From Streptomyces sp. TLI_053 (GTDB taxonomy: Bacteria > Actinomycetota > Actinomycetes > Streptomycetales > Streptomycetaceae), in NCBI RefSeq assembly GCF_900105395.1, contig NZ_LT629775.1, positions 62,001 through 126,000 on the forward strand: a stretch of 64,000 nucleotides of DNA, in the 5' to 3' direction. The first letter of the stretch is position 1, and every line of letters starts with the position of its first letter. A program made the translations under genes and the position numbers. The notes beneath the pieces were generated by a model. That model made no database searches. It worked only from the letters and a program-made list of their open reading frames with translations, and was not told where the DNA came from. Shown piece by piece: positions 17,906-26,869 of this stretch.

Positions 17906-19477
17906 ATGCATCAGAGAACCAGACACTTGCTGAGCAGTGGAACAGCCACTGCCCTGCTTGCTTCCTCGGCCCTCCTCTCCCTCCCCACGGGTGCGAGCGC
18001 GGCTTCCTCCCTGACCAACTCCGGTTTCGAGCAGGACGGTTCGGGAACAGCGACCCCAGCCGGCTGGTCGACCTACTCGGCCACCGGGCAGAACGCCGCC
18101 TCCTACACCGAGACCGGCGGCCACTCCGGTTCGTACCGACTCACCCACTGGTCCGGCTCTGCCTACAAGGTGGAGACCTACCAGTACCTTTCCGGCCTCG
18201 CCAACGGGAACTACACCCTGACCGCCTGGGTCCGCTCCAGCGGCGGTCAGAAGTCAGCCTACCTCGCTCTGCGCAGCTGCGGGTCGCCCGAACAACGCAC
18301 CGACCTGCCACCCACCGCGAACTTCGCCTGGATCCGGATCGTCGCCTCCATCGCGGTCACCAACAACCAGTGCACCATCAGCATCAACTCCGACGCCAAC
18401 GCCGGCGATTGGCTGAACGTGGACGACCTCACCCTGACCCCGGGCTCTACCGGCCTGGCGGTGAAGGGCGGTGACCTGTCCTCGTTGAAGAAGAGCGAGG
18501 ACAAGGGCGGCATCTACCGATTCGCCTCCGGCACCCCCTGCGATGCCATGACGATCCTCCGCTCCAACGGAATGAACTACGTCCGTCTCAAGGTCTGGGT
18601 CAACTCGGCCGACGGCTACAACACCAAGGCCCAAGTGCTGGCCATCGCCAAGCGCGCCAAGGCGCTCGGCATGGGAATCCTGGTGGACTTCCACTACTCC
18701 GACCACTGGGCCCACCCCGGTCAGCAGGACAAGCCAGCTGCTTGGGCCGCCTACACCCCGGCGCAGCTCCGGACCGCGGTCTACGACCACACCTACGACG
18801 TCCTGAATGCCCTCAAGACGCAGGGCACCACGGCGGACATGGTGCAGATCGGCAACGAGATCAACGGCGGCATACTGCTGCCCGACGGCTCCACGTCGAA
18901 CTGGACAGCTCTGGCCGCACTGCTCGAGCAGGGAGCCGATGCCGCCAAAGCGGTGAGCGGTTCGACCAAGGTAGCGCTGCACCTGGCCAACGGCACTGAC
19001 CTGGCGGGTACACGGGGCTTTCTCGACCAAGCTGTGGCCCGCGGAGTGCCCTTCGACCTGATCGGCCTCTCCTACTACAGCTACTGGCACGGGCCGCTGA
19101 GCGACCTCCAGGCCACCCTGGACGACGCCGCCGCGCGCTACGGCAAACAGGTCTTCGTCGCGGAGACGGCCTACGCCTTCACCACCGCCAACGACGACGC
19201 GCTGAAGAACAACTTCCTGGCGGTCAACATCCAGAGCGGCTATCCCGCCACGCAGGCCGGTCAGGCCGCCAACCTGCGCGACGTGATGAGCGTGGTCGAG
19301 GCCGTCCCCAATGGCCGTGGCCTGGGTGTCTTCTACTGGGAACCGACTTGGACAGCTGTCGCGGGCAACGGCTGGGACCCGGCCAACCCCGCATCGGGGA
19401 ACGCGTGGGAGAACCAGGCGCTGTTCGACTACGGCGACAAGGTGACCAGCGCTGCGAATTGGTTCAAGCACCGCTGA
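17906..19477 (+). CDS. Secreted GH53 endo-beta-1,4-galactanase
   Basis: 523 residues from the ATG at 17906. A Sec signal peptide (LLSSGTATALLASSALLSLP, cut near GASA-A) is followed by a roughly 140-residue jelly-roll module with a likely carbohydrate-binding role, then the GH53 barrel beginning GLAVKGGDLSSLKK. Acid/base Glu is in MVQIGNEING and nucleophile Glu in QVFVAETAY, both intact. It cuts galactan side chains outside the cell, producing oligosaccharides for the importer and GH42 enzyme next door. Same strand as GH42 and likely under the same LacI control. No second operator was seen in the 56-base gap. Confidence 0.95.
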   Translation: MHQRTRHLLSSGTATALLASSALLSLPTGASAASSLTNSGFEQDGSGTATPAGWSTYSATGQNAASYTETGGHSGSYRLTHWSGSAYKVETYQYLSGLANGNYTLTAWVRSSGGQKSAYLALRSCGSPEQRTDLPPTANFAWIRIVASIAVTNNQCTISINSDANAGDWLNVDDLTLTPGSTGLAVKGGDLSSLKKSEDKGGIYRFASGTPCDAMTILRSNGMNYVRLKVWVNSADGYNTKAQVLAIAKRAKALGMGILVDFHYSDHWAHPGQQDKPAAWAAYTPAQLRTAVYDHTYDVLNALKTQGTTADMVQIGNEINGGILLPDGSTSNWTALAALLEQGADAAKAVSGSTKVALHLANGTDLAGTRGFLDQAVARGVPFDLIGLSYYSYWHGPLSDLQATLDDAAARYGKQVFVAETAYAFTTANDDALKNNFLAVNIQSGYPATQAGQAANLRDVMSVVEAVPNGRGLGVFYWEPTWTAVAGNGWDPANPASGNAWENQALFDYGDKVTSAANWFKHR

Positions 19478-20570
19478 TCGAACCGGATCGGGTCGCGTAT
19501 CCAGTCGCACGGAGGAGAGTTCAGGCCGATCTGGTGTCTCCAAGGCCGGACGTACGGTCTCGGCAAGCTCCGCCAGTCATCGGGGCCGGTGATCAGAATC
19601 TTCGCGACGCGCAGGACGAAGACCACGTCGAGCAAGTCCTCGTCGCCGTGGTCCTGGACGGCGGGCAGGACCGCAATCCACCCGACAAGCAGCAGTCGGG
19701 CACCAGAGATGGCCTTGGCTTGGCGGGCAGGGCGGCGAACTCGGTACCGCGGCCGGCCACGCCTCCCGCCTGGGCTCGTCCCACTGAGCCGCCCCGGTGC
19801 ACAAGTCATACCGTTGCGGCCGGGGCGGGCAGCCGGTGGTACGCGGGCCCGGGGGGTGTGAACCCGCGTACCACCGTCCTGCGGCCAGCAGACACTCGGT
19901 CCAACGAGCGACACCACATCCGGTCACCGCACAAGGTCCGCATTCGGGACTCGCCGGGTCCCGGGGGAGTCGCAGGAAGTGTTCCAGTGCTGTCGAACAG
20001 TGGGAAGCCGCCGCCCGGTACCGTGCTCGCGATGCGCAGGGCGTTGCGGCAGTTTCACAGAATCGCAGGTCCGCATTGTCGAGTGCGATGCGGTGGTGGG
20101 TGCTGACGGCCCCGTGCACGACGAGCTGCAGGAACGCGACGGCGGTCTCAAGTTCGCTGGCCGCCTTGTTGTGAACTGGCTGGGGCTCGGGAATCCGCAG
20201 GGTGCGGTGGCAGTCCCACGACACGACGCCCACTTCGCTCCCTTGGAGGCCGGGGCGTCCTCCGACAAGCGCGGCAACCGAAGTTGCATCCCACCATCGC
20301 CCCCGTAGCTGCCACAGGGGACGGTTCCTTGGGCATCGGGTGACGAAACCTTTCCTCGAAGCTGTTCTCGCCCCGCAGTACTCGGCTGCCTCCGTCCTGT
20401 ACCTCCCGAGGTTTCGATCTACACCCTGCGCTGACCGCTGCTCTGTGGTCCCGGAACAGGGCCGTGCCCGATCGGCCCGACCCGATCCGGAATACCCCTG
20501 GTCACCCTTCCGGCCCGGCCGGGCACGGGGGCCGACCAGAGCGGGCTGCTGACGTGTCTGCCAGCCGCGC
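19478..20570. other. About 1.1 kb without a supportable gene
   Basis: Several short frames exist on both strands, none with a convincing start, ribosome binding site or recognisable domain. A minus-strand stretch near 19560-19740 (LLLVGWIAVLPAVQDHGDED, then VVFVLRVAKILITGPDDW) looks like decayed protein-coding sequence, possibly from a transposase. I read the region as degraded DNA. Confidence 0.4.
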
Positions 20571-20969
20571 TCAGAGGCCGTCCGCGAGGCGGACTGCCGT
20601 GGTGAGGAGGAAGAGCTGTCCGGCTGCGGCTGCCGGGTGGAAGTCGAAAACGCCTGCGAACGGGCCGGTGATCAACAGCAGGGTGCGCTGGCTGTGGATC
20701 CGACGACGCCACTCGCGCGTACCGGCGATCTCGCCGTCGAACCAGTTCTCGCCACCCGGGCGCTTGATGGTCAGCCTCATGCCGGCCAGAACGGCGGACC
20801 AGCCGGGTTGCGGGCCGGCTGTGAGGGTGTCGCGGTCGGTCCAACCGTCCTCGAGGACAAGCGGACGGTCGGGGTGCTCGGGCGCGACCAGGACCGGACG
20901 GCGGTCCGGCAGTAGCTCCGGCCAGGGCAGACCGCACAGGCCGACGCCCCTGATGATTTCCACGCACAT
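20571..20969 (-). CDS. Small hypothetical protein
   Basis: 132 residues, preceded by a purine-rich GGGGAAGGGGA directly before the ATG. No signal peptide or membrane span. The text (GMRLTIKRPGGENWFDGEIA, then RRIHSQRTLLLITGPFAGVF) resembles a compact soluble protein of the kind found singly in Streptomyces genomes. It stands alone between degraded stretches. Function not recognised. Confidence 0.5.
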   Translation of the reverse strand: MCVEIIRGVGLCGLPWPELLPDRRPVLVAPEHPDRPLVLEDGWTDRDTLTAGPQPGWSAVLAGMRLTIKRPGGENWFDGEIAGTREWRRRIHSQRTLLLITGPFAGVFDFHPAAAAGQLFLLTTAVRLADGL

Positions 20970-21220
20970 TCCCCTTCCCCGCTCGAGCCCGCTTATCCTG
21001 GCGCCGGCAGATTCACATGATCCGCCAAGCGACGGCCGCAGGGCGGGTGAATAGCCAAAACGAGCGGGGTCCTGCTTCGCAGCAAGATCACAACAAGCCG
21101 TACCGTCGTGCCCGTGGCGCCTTCCGTTTCAGTTGCCGCTGGTATCCCTCGGGGAGAGGATCATGGCGGCGTTCGTACACCTCAACAGCACTGCGGCAGA
21201 AACTCTCTGTGGTTCACCTA

Positions 21221-21643
21221 CGTAGGGCGCCGCTGGATGTCCGCCTGCGAGGTCCCGAGGAGGCCGAGGTTCCCGCGCCGGCTGACCCACTCCCGGGTCC
21301 GCAGCGCGGACTGCGCAGGGATCGGGATCGAGAATGCTTCGCTCCCGATGTGGAAGGTCTTGCCAGTCGGGACGCGGGTTCAACGGGTGCGGAGGTTGGG
21401 CGCGTCGCGACCGACGGCCTCCTCTGCGAGCAGGGCCCGCACGATCTCGGCGGGATCCCATCGCTGGGCCTTCATAATCGGGATGATCTCGGCCGTCGCC
21501 CGGCGGATATGCGACAGCTCAAGCCTGCGGAACAGCGCGATCGCTTTGTCGAACTCGGTGTCGGCGCCGGACGTCACAGCGGCTGCGGAGGCAGGTGTCT
21601 GTATGAGCGGCCGCGACTCGACTGCTTGAGAAGGAGTGCCCAT
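21221..21643 (-). pseudogene. istB (remnant): IS21-type helper ATPase (IstB-like), broken remnant
   Basis: Minus-strand text LELSHIRRATAEIIPIMKAQ and RWDPAEIVRALLAEEAVGRD is the actinobacterial IstB N-terminus. At 21380-21382 an in-frame TGA interrupts it, after which the same frame continues with VPTGKTFHIGSEAFSIPIPA and ALRTREWVSRRGNLGLLGTS and then loses similarity just before the Walker A site. No partner IstA gene is present. Dead element. Confidence 0.7.
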
Positions 21644-21931
21644 CGGTGGTCTGCGGGGAGCAGCTCGGTAGCAGTTCCAGCGGACACGGAAGACTCCCCG
21701 CTGGCGGCCAGTTGGCTTGGACACCAGCGGGGCAGAATCGACCGGCTACGCCTGTACCCGGTACAGAGCCGACATTATGGAACGGCCGTGCGAGAGTTCC
21801 CAATGGCCGGCCCGCTTCTCAGGTCCTCCGGTCGGGCGGGCTCTCCGGCCGAGTGATGTGGGGCGGGCTGACTTCCGTTCGACGGACTGACCGCAGAAGA
21901 GCGCTCGGCGCACGAAAGTCGGCCGAGGATC

Positions 21932-23098
21932 CTACCAGCGAATGATCAGGTATCCGTCGCCGCCCGCTTCACCGGGGGCTCCAGCGGAGGCGGCGTTCGA
22001 CGTTTGGCCAGCTTCTCCCGGGCCGCCGACACTCGCGGTACCGCCGCCGCGTCCTCCGTCCCCGCCGTTCCCGCCGTTCCCGCCGTTGCCGCCCTTGCCG
22101 CCGTCGGCGGTGCCCACTGGGGCCTGGACTTCGCTGACTGCGGGGAGCCGAGTGCGGGGGCCTCCAGCGCCACCTGCCCCGCCTGCACCGCCGTCGCCTC
22201 CTTCACCGCCACCGAAGCTGTCGGCACCGGAGCCGATGACTCCACGACTGCCGTTGGCACCTCGGGATCCTTCGGTGAAGGTTCCCCGGTTGGTCTGCAG
22301 GGTTGTTGAGCCACCTGTGCAGGCCATGCCTGTGTCCCTTCCTGCGTTCAGCGGCCCGGTCGAGGCAAAGCCGCCCTCGGACGGAGCACCGCCGCGGCCG
22401 GGCGAGCCGATGGCGGTGTTGCCGGAGCCCGGACTGGCTCCATTGGCGCCATATCCTGCGCCCGATCCGTAGTTGTCGACCGGGGCGCCATCGTCCGGCG
22501 GAATGTCGGCCAAGCCTCCGAAGGCGATCACGCGGATCTGGTTGTTGCTTCTGAGGGAGGTGTTGGTCCCGTTGGATCCGTTGTGGCCGTCAGCGCCACG
22601 GCCACCTTGCAGGCCTGGCAGTCCAGAGGTTCCGAGATTGGTGCCGCCGAGACCGCCAGTACCGGGAGTGCCGCCACGTCCCCCCGCGCCACCTGCCCCG
22701 CCCTTGCCCACCCGGATGGTCAACGTCTGCCCTGGCACGACTGTCACAAGGCAGCGGGCATGGGATCCGCCCCCTCCGGAACCGGCGCCGTTGCCCCCGC
22801 CGCCGCCTCCTGCGCCCCCTCCGCCGCCCCCTCCGTCGGCAAGAAGCGATCCGCCTCCACCCCCTCCGCCGCCCCCGGCGCTTCCACCGCCGCCACCGCC
22901 ACCGCCAGCACCGGCGGACCAGGCGTCCACGGTGATCCGGGTGACACCTGAGGGCACGATGAACGAGTGATCTCCCGGAGCGAACCTGATGCTTCCGGCG
23001 GCATGCGCGGTAGGCGCGGTAGCAGCCAGCAGTGCGGAGCAGCATACGGTCGCAAGGCCCAGGGTCGCCGCCCTGGGCAGTGTCATGGTGAGTGGCAT
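21932..23098 (-). CDS. Secreted glycine-rich protein
   Basis: 388 residues. Start chosen at the ATG at 23098 because GGAAGGAGA stands six bases upstream and it opens on a signal peptide (PRAATLGLATVCCSALLAAT, cut near AHAA). After a short beta segment (FIVPSGVTRITVDAWSAGAG) come long runs of glycine broken by single Ala, Ser, Asn or Asp, and the chain ends GGDGYLIIRW. That start and end are characteristic of the actinobacterial glycine-rich domain family, whose role is not established (surface or extracellular matrix is a guess). Two cysteines (ARC and MACTGG) could form one disulfide. Monocistronic. Confidence 0.8.
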   Translation of the reverse strand: MPLTMTLPRAATLGLATVCCSALLAATAPTAHAAGSIRFAPGDHSFIVPSGVTRITVDAWSAGAGGGGGGGGSAGGGGGGGGGSLLADGGGGGGGAGGGGGGNGAGSGGGGSHARCLVTVVPGQTLTIRVGKGGAGGAGGRGGTPGTGGLGGTNLGTSGLPGLQGGRGADGHNGSNGTNTSLRSNNQIRVIAFGGLADIPPDDGAPVDNYGSGAGYGANGASPGSGNTAIGSPGRGGAPSEGGFASTGPLNAGRDTGMACTGGSTTLQTNRGTFTEGSRGANGSRGVIGSGADSFGGGEGGDGGAGGAGGAGGPRTRLPAVSEVQAPVGTADGGKGGNGGNGGNGGDGGRGGGTASVGGPGEAGQTSNAASAGAPGEAGGDGYLIIRW

Positions 23099-23409
23099 GG
23101 GTCTCCTTCCGTCCTGGCGCCCTCTGCCCGGGTCGTGGTGTTCGGGTGAGGGATGATGCCGGGTCGACTGGACGACTCTCATTCCCGCGTGGCGCGTGGA
23201 GCCTCGCGTCGAGAAGTGGTTGTTTACACGTATGGTCGTACTCGTGTCCGCTCTTCACCCTGTTGCTCCGGGAGCGGTGACTTTCTCGGCGGCTGTGTCC
23301 GCTGTCCGTCGGGCTGTGTAGGGGCGGGGTGGAGGCGGCACCGAGGCTGATCGGGCGGAGCGGGGTGTTGGGAACGCCTATGTGGGGTTCTTCGGCAGCG
23401 GCCGGGACG

Positions 23410-23442
23410 ACCGGCCGGCACTTGACGGCGGTGCCGGCCGGT
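23410..23442 (-). terminator. Hairpin terminator behind the SDR gene
   Basis: ACCGGCCGGCAC and GTGCCGGCCGGT form a perfect 12-base stem with a nine-base loop, 14 bases past the SDR stop. Confidence 0.7.
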
Positions 23443-23455
23443 CTGCTGGCTAGGG

Positions 23456-24214
23456 TCAACGGGTGGTGTAGCCGCCGTTGGCGAAGAGGGTCTGGCCGGT
23501 GATCCACCAGCCGTCGGTGGCGAGGAAGGTGACGATCGGGACGATGTCTTCGATCTTGGTCAGGTTGTTGCCCATCGCCTGGGACTTGTGGAAGAGGACG
23601 CGTTCCGGGGTCTCCTGGCCGTAGAAGAAGGGGGTGTCCATCGGACCCGGCGCGATGTTGTTGACGGAGATGCCGCGCTCGGCGAACTCCTTGGCCGCGG
23701 CCCGGGTGTAGTGCTCGACGGGGGCCTTGAGGCCGGCGTAGGTGGAGTAGCCATCGGTGAAAGCGGCGAGCAGCGAGGTCACGATGGTAATGATCCTGCC
23801 GTTGTCGTTGAGGTGTTTGCCGGCTTCTCGGATGAAGAAGTACGCGGCCTTGGCATTGACGTCCGACATGCGGTCGTACTCGGCCTCCGTGGTCTCCACG
23901 ATCGGCTTGCGCAGAACCATCCCGGCCGTGTTCACCGCGACGTCGATCCCACCGAAGGTTTCCTTCGCGACGGCGAAGACCCGCTCGACGTCGGCGACCT
24001 TCGACAGATCGCCCTGCACGGCCACGGCTTCACCACCCGCCGACTTGACGGCCGCGACCACGGAGTCCGCATCTCCTGCGGTGGAGTCCGAGTGGTAGTG
24101 CAGGACGACCTTGGCGCCGTCGGCGGCCACGGTGCGGCTGATCAGACCGCCGAGGTTCTTGGCGCCAGCCCCGACCAGGACGACCTTGCCAGCCAGGCTG
24201 CGATCGCTGCTCAT
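23456..24214 (-). CDS. Short-chain dehydrogenase/reductase
   Basis: 252 residues, classical SDR fold. The cofactor motif appears as GAGAKNLGGL near residue 15, a variant of the usual GxxxGxG. NTAG appears near 95 and catalytic Tyr-x-x-x-Lys is represented by YSTYAGLKAP, with Ser in the IVTSLL stretch. The pair YAGLK keeps Tyr and Lys at the required spacing. C-terminus GWWITGQTLFANGGYTTR is typical. Cytosolic, NAD(P)H-linked; substrate unknown. Divergent from an AraC regulator 149 bases away, which very probably controls it. Confidence 0.88.
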   Translation of the reverse strand: MSSDRSLAGKVVLVGAGAKNLGGLISRTVAADGAKVVLHYHSDSTAGDADSVVAAVKSAGGEAVAVQGDLSKVADVERVFAVAKETFGGIDVAVNTAGMVLRKPIVETTEAEYDRMSDVNAKAAYFFIREAGKHLNDNGRIITIVTSLLAAFTDGYSTYAGLKAPVEHYTRAAAKEFAERGISVNNIAPGPMDTPFFYGQETPERVLFHKSQAMGNNLTKIEDIVPIVTFLATDGWWITGQTLFANGGYTTR

Positions 24215-24363
24215 GATGAGTTGCTCCTCGTGTCGATGGGATGTTGCTCACCAACCTGCACGGGCCGAGGCGGGACCGTCTTGCACAATCAGACGTTCTC
24301 TTGAACAAAAGCGCTGAGACCGGCGCGCGTGCGTTCTACACCCGGACGGCTCACAATCGGCCC

Positions 24364-25302
24364 ATGGCCACCTCACTCATCAAGCCGCACCTCGTGACTC
24401 TGTGTGGCAGTGGAGAACATCTCGACGAGGCCGTGGTGGAACGGGCTACCGAGCGTGCGGCCGGCGCAGGCGACTGGAGTCCGGTTCCGGTCGGCCCGTC
24501 GAGGCACATCGTGGTCCTCCATGCGGGAAAGTCGAACAGCCTGCGGTGGTCCGCGGACGGCGCGGCACGGCGTGAACGGTTCTACTACGGACAGTCGTTG
24601 GTGAATCCCGCCGGCTGGGCCTCCCGACCCCGGTGGGAGGCTGATGCGGAGCTGATGCTTGTCGCCCTCGAACCGGCTTGGCTGGAGAAACTAGCAGCTG
24701 AGAGCGATCTTCCGGGGCCTTTGGAGATCATCCCCCGTTTCCATCTCAACGACCCGTTCCTGGCCATGCTCGTCGAGCGTCTGGTCAGCGAGTACGAGCA
24801 GTCCCATCCTGCCGACCTGTTGTATGCGCAGTCTCTGGTCCAGGCCTTGGCCGCACATGTGATCAGGACGGCGGGGAGCCAGCACCGCGCGCCGCCCTCC
24901 TACGGCGGTGCCTTGCCACCCAGGCGACTCGCCCGGGTCATCGATCACATGAACGCTTTTCTTTCGTCCCGCCTCACGCTCGACGACCTCGCCGCCGTCG
25001 CGGGACTGAGCCCCTCGCACTTCGCCCGGTCCTTCCGCGCAGCCACCGGTTGGGCGCCGCACCAGTACCTCATCCGACTGCGCTTGGAGCGGGCCCGTGA
25101 GGCCCTGCTGAACACCGACCTGCCGGCTGCGCTCGTGGCTCAGCAGTGCGGCTTCGCCGACCAGAGTCACCTCACGCGCACCATGCAGACGCACACCGGC
25201 CAAAGCCCTCGTGCACTGCGCGTTCAGCGTGACGCCAGGCCCGCGGGGTACGGTCGGCAGTATGGCCAGCAGGAGGAGGGCATACGGGACTGGGCCGGGT
25301 AG
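24364..25302 (+). CDS. AraC-family transcriptional regulator
   Basis: 312 residues from the ATG at 24364. The N-terminal 200 residues are a sensing domain; the C-terminal 100 carry two helix-turn-helix units, LTLDDLAAVAGLSPSHFARS and LPAALVAQQCGFADQSHLTR, with the family signature ending in TGQSPRALR. It faces the SDR gene across a short intergenic region, the common arrangement for a local activator of a single oxidoreductase gene. Ligand unknown. Confidence 0.9.
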   Translation: MATSLIKPHLVTLCGSGEHLDEAVVERATERAAGAGDWSPVPVGPSRHIVVLHAGKSNSLRWSADGAARRERFYYGQSLVNPAGWASRPRWEADAELMLVALEPAWLEKLAAESDLPGPLEIIPRFHLNDPFLAMLVERLVSEYEQSHPADLLYAQSLVQALAAHVIRTAGSQHRAPPSYGGALPPRRLARVIDHMNAFLSSRLTLDDLAAVAGLSPSHFARSFRAATGWAPHQYLIRLRLERAREALLNTDLPAALVAQQCGFADQSHLTRTMQTHTGQSPRALRVQRDARPAGYGRQYGQQEEGIRDWAG

Positions 25303-25401
25303 GGTCGGCGCGCAAGCGCTCCCCGCTCGGGTGACATGCCGCTCGGGACGGCGGGAATTAGGTCGCTGCTTCCTGTCCCCGGTTCGAGGGGCGTCAGGAC
25401 G

Positions 25402-26409
25402 TCAGAGGGTGAGGGTGGAGCGTCGTACGACAAGCTCCGGCCTGAAGACCACTTGGCGGTGCTCGTGGCGGTCGGAGCGCTTGCCTGTCTCGTCGAGGAG
25501 TAGTTCGGCGGCGGTGCGGCCCATGTCGGTGGCGGGTTGGCGCACAGAGGTCAGCGGGACGGCCGCTGCTGCGGCGAACTCGATGTCGTCGTAGCCGACG
25601 ATGGCGAGGTCTCGCGGCACGTGGAGTCCTGCGGCGTAGACGGACTGCAGGACGCCGAGTGCCAGGAGGTCGTTGGCACAGAACACTGCGGTCGGTCGGG
25701 GGACAAGGCCGATCAGGCGCGAGCCCGCGTCTCTGCCGGAGGCGGTGTCCAGGTTGTCCACTGCCAGGTCTGTCAGTGCCTCGGGTCCCAGACCCGCTGC
25801 GGCGAGGGCCTGCAGGGCTCCGGCACGGCGGTCACGTACCTGCTGGAGCGGGTGTCGGCCGCCTACGTAGGCAATGGCTGTGTGCCCTGCTCCCAGGAGG
25901 TGGGCCACAGCGATAGTGCCGCCTTCGACGTCGTCGACGGCCACCGAACAGGCGTCCGCACCCGGCACGGTTCGGTCCACCAGGACGAACGGAATGTTGC
26001 TGCGTGTGAGGAGGTCGACAGAGGCGCCGGTGGCGTCGGCCGGGGTGACCAGGACCCCGCGAACGCGTTGTTCGGCGAAGAGCTCCATGTATGCGGCTTC
26101 GTCGTCGGTGCTCTGGCTGCTGTTGCAGACGATGACCCGGAGGCCGGCTCGGCGCGCGGCGCGTTCGGCTCCGCGAGCGAGGTCGACGAAGAACGGGTTG
26201 CCCATGTCCAGAACGAGCAGGGCCATGATGCGGCTCTGGCCGGCCCGGAGCTGGCGTGCGGACTCGCTGCGAACGTAACCCAGGCGGGCGATGACGCCCT
26301 GCACTCGCAGCCGCGTTTCCTCGGACACGAGGTCCGGTCTGTTGATGACGTTGGAAACGGTACCCACGGACACGCCGGCCGCCGTGGCCACGTCCTTGAT
26401 CCCCACCAT
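25402..26409 (-). CDS. LacI-family repressor of the rhamnose locus
   Basis: 335 residues. Start taken at the ATG at 26409, which opens directly on the DNA-binding domain (VGIKDVATAAGVSVGTVSNV); upstream codons look non-coding. A hinge near residue 50-60 and the type 1 periplasmic-binding-protein sensor follow, ending with VVRRSTLTL. It lies at the end of the minus-strand rhamnose array, 80 bases after the mutarotase gene. The four related palindromes at 31685-32096 have LacI-type geometry, making this the likely repressor, with rhamnose or an early intermediate as inducer (inference). Confidence 0.9.
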   Translation of the reverse strand: MVGIKDVATAAGVSVGTVSNVINRPDLVSEETRLRVQGVIARLGYVRSESARQLRAGQSRIMALLVLDMGNPFFVDLARGAERAARRAGLRVIVCNSSQSTDDEAAYMELFAEQRVRGVLVTPADATGASVDLLTRSNIPFVLVDRTVPGADACSVAVDDVEGGTIAVAHLLGAGHTAIAYVGGRHPLQQVRDRRAGALQALAAAGLGPEALTDLAVDNLDTASGRDAGSRLIGLVPRPTAVFCANDLLALGVLQSVYAAGLHVPRDLAIVGYDDIEFAAAAAVPLTSVRQPATDMGRTAAELLLDETGKRSDRHEHRQVVFRPELVVRRSTLTL

Positions 26410-26489
26410 ACGTCCCACCTGGACTCTTCCCGCCTGCTGCCTGTCCCGCTCCGGGCGACAGCAGGTCATCCTATGGTTATTCGAACATG

Positions 26490-26810
26490 TCAGGCGAGAT
26501 GGAAGACCTCGGCCAGGGGTGCGATCGCAGCATCGGGCGCGCCGCCTCGCGTGTCCTCGAAGAAGCCGGCCATCTGCTCCTGCCATCGGGCATTGACGTC
26601 GGTGGCGTCCATGGCCGCTCGCGCGGCGTCGAAGTCGTCGCTCTCCAGGTAGCCCACAAGAGTGCCGTCATCACGGAGGAAGAGCGAGTAGTTGCGCCAG
26701 CCGGCAGCGGTGAGGGCCTGGAGCATTTCCGGCCATACCGCTGCGTGTCGGCTCCGGTACTCCTCAAGACATTCTTGTCTGACCTTCAGGAGGAAGCAGA
26801 TGCGTTGCAC
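26490..26810 (-). CDS. rhaM: L-rhamnose mutarotase
   Basis: 106 residues from the GTG at 26810, the usual length. Interconverts alpha- and beta-L-rhamnopyranose so that the isomerase receives its preferred anomer. Family text seen: ICFLLKVRQECLEEYRSRHA with the conserved Tyr and His, AGWRNYSLFLRDDGTLVGYL, and the final FHLA. It follows the binding-protein gene on the same strand, but a strong hairpin (26830-26857) separates them, so it is probably expressed at a lower level than the binding protein. Confidence 0.92.
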   Translation of the reverse strand: MQRICFLLKVRQECLEEYRSRHAAVWPEMLQALTAAGWRNYSLFLRDDGTLVGYLESDDFDAARAAMDATDVNARWQEQMAGFFEDTRGGAPDAAIAPLAEVFHLA

Positions 26811-26829
26811 GGTGTCCTCACATGTGGGT

Positions 26830-26857
26830 GGCCCGCCGCCCGAGGGGGCGGCGGGCC
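26830..26857 (-). terminator. Hairpin between rhamnose-binding protein and mutarotase genes
   Basis: GGCCCGCCGCCC and GGGCGGCGGGCC form a perfect 12-base stem with a four-base loop, 13 bases past the binding-protein stop. It may stop most transcripts or protect the 3' end of the upstream message. Confidence 0.75.
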
Positions 26858-26869
26858 TGCTCGATGGGA

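Noticed and set aside
22040..22100. Short repeats resembling a CRISPR array
   Set aside because: The repeated GCCGTTCCC units are codons of the glycine-rich protein. There are no spacers of regular length and no cas genes.
21942..22970. Long proline-rich plus-strand frames
   Set aside because: Complement of the glycine-rich gene (GGN codons read as NCC), so they carry no independent signal.
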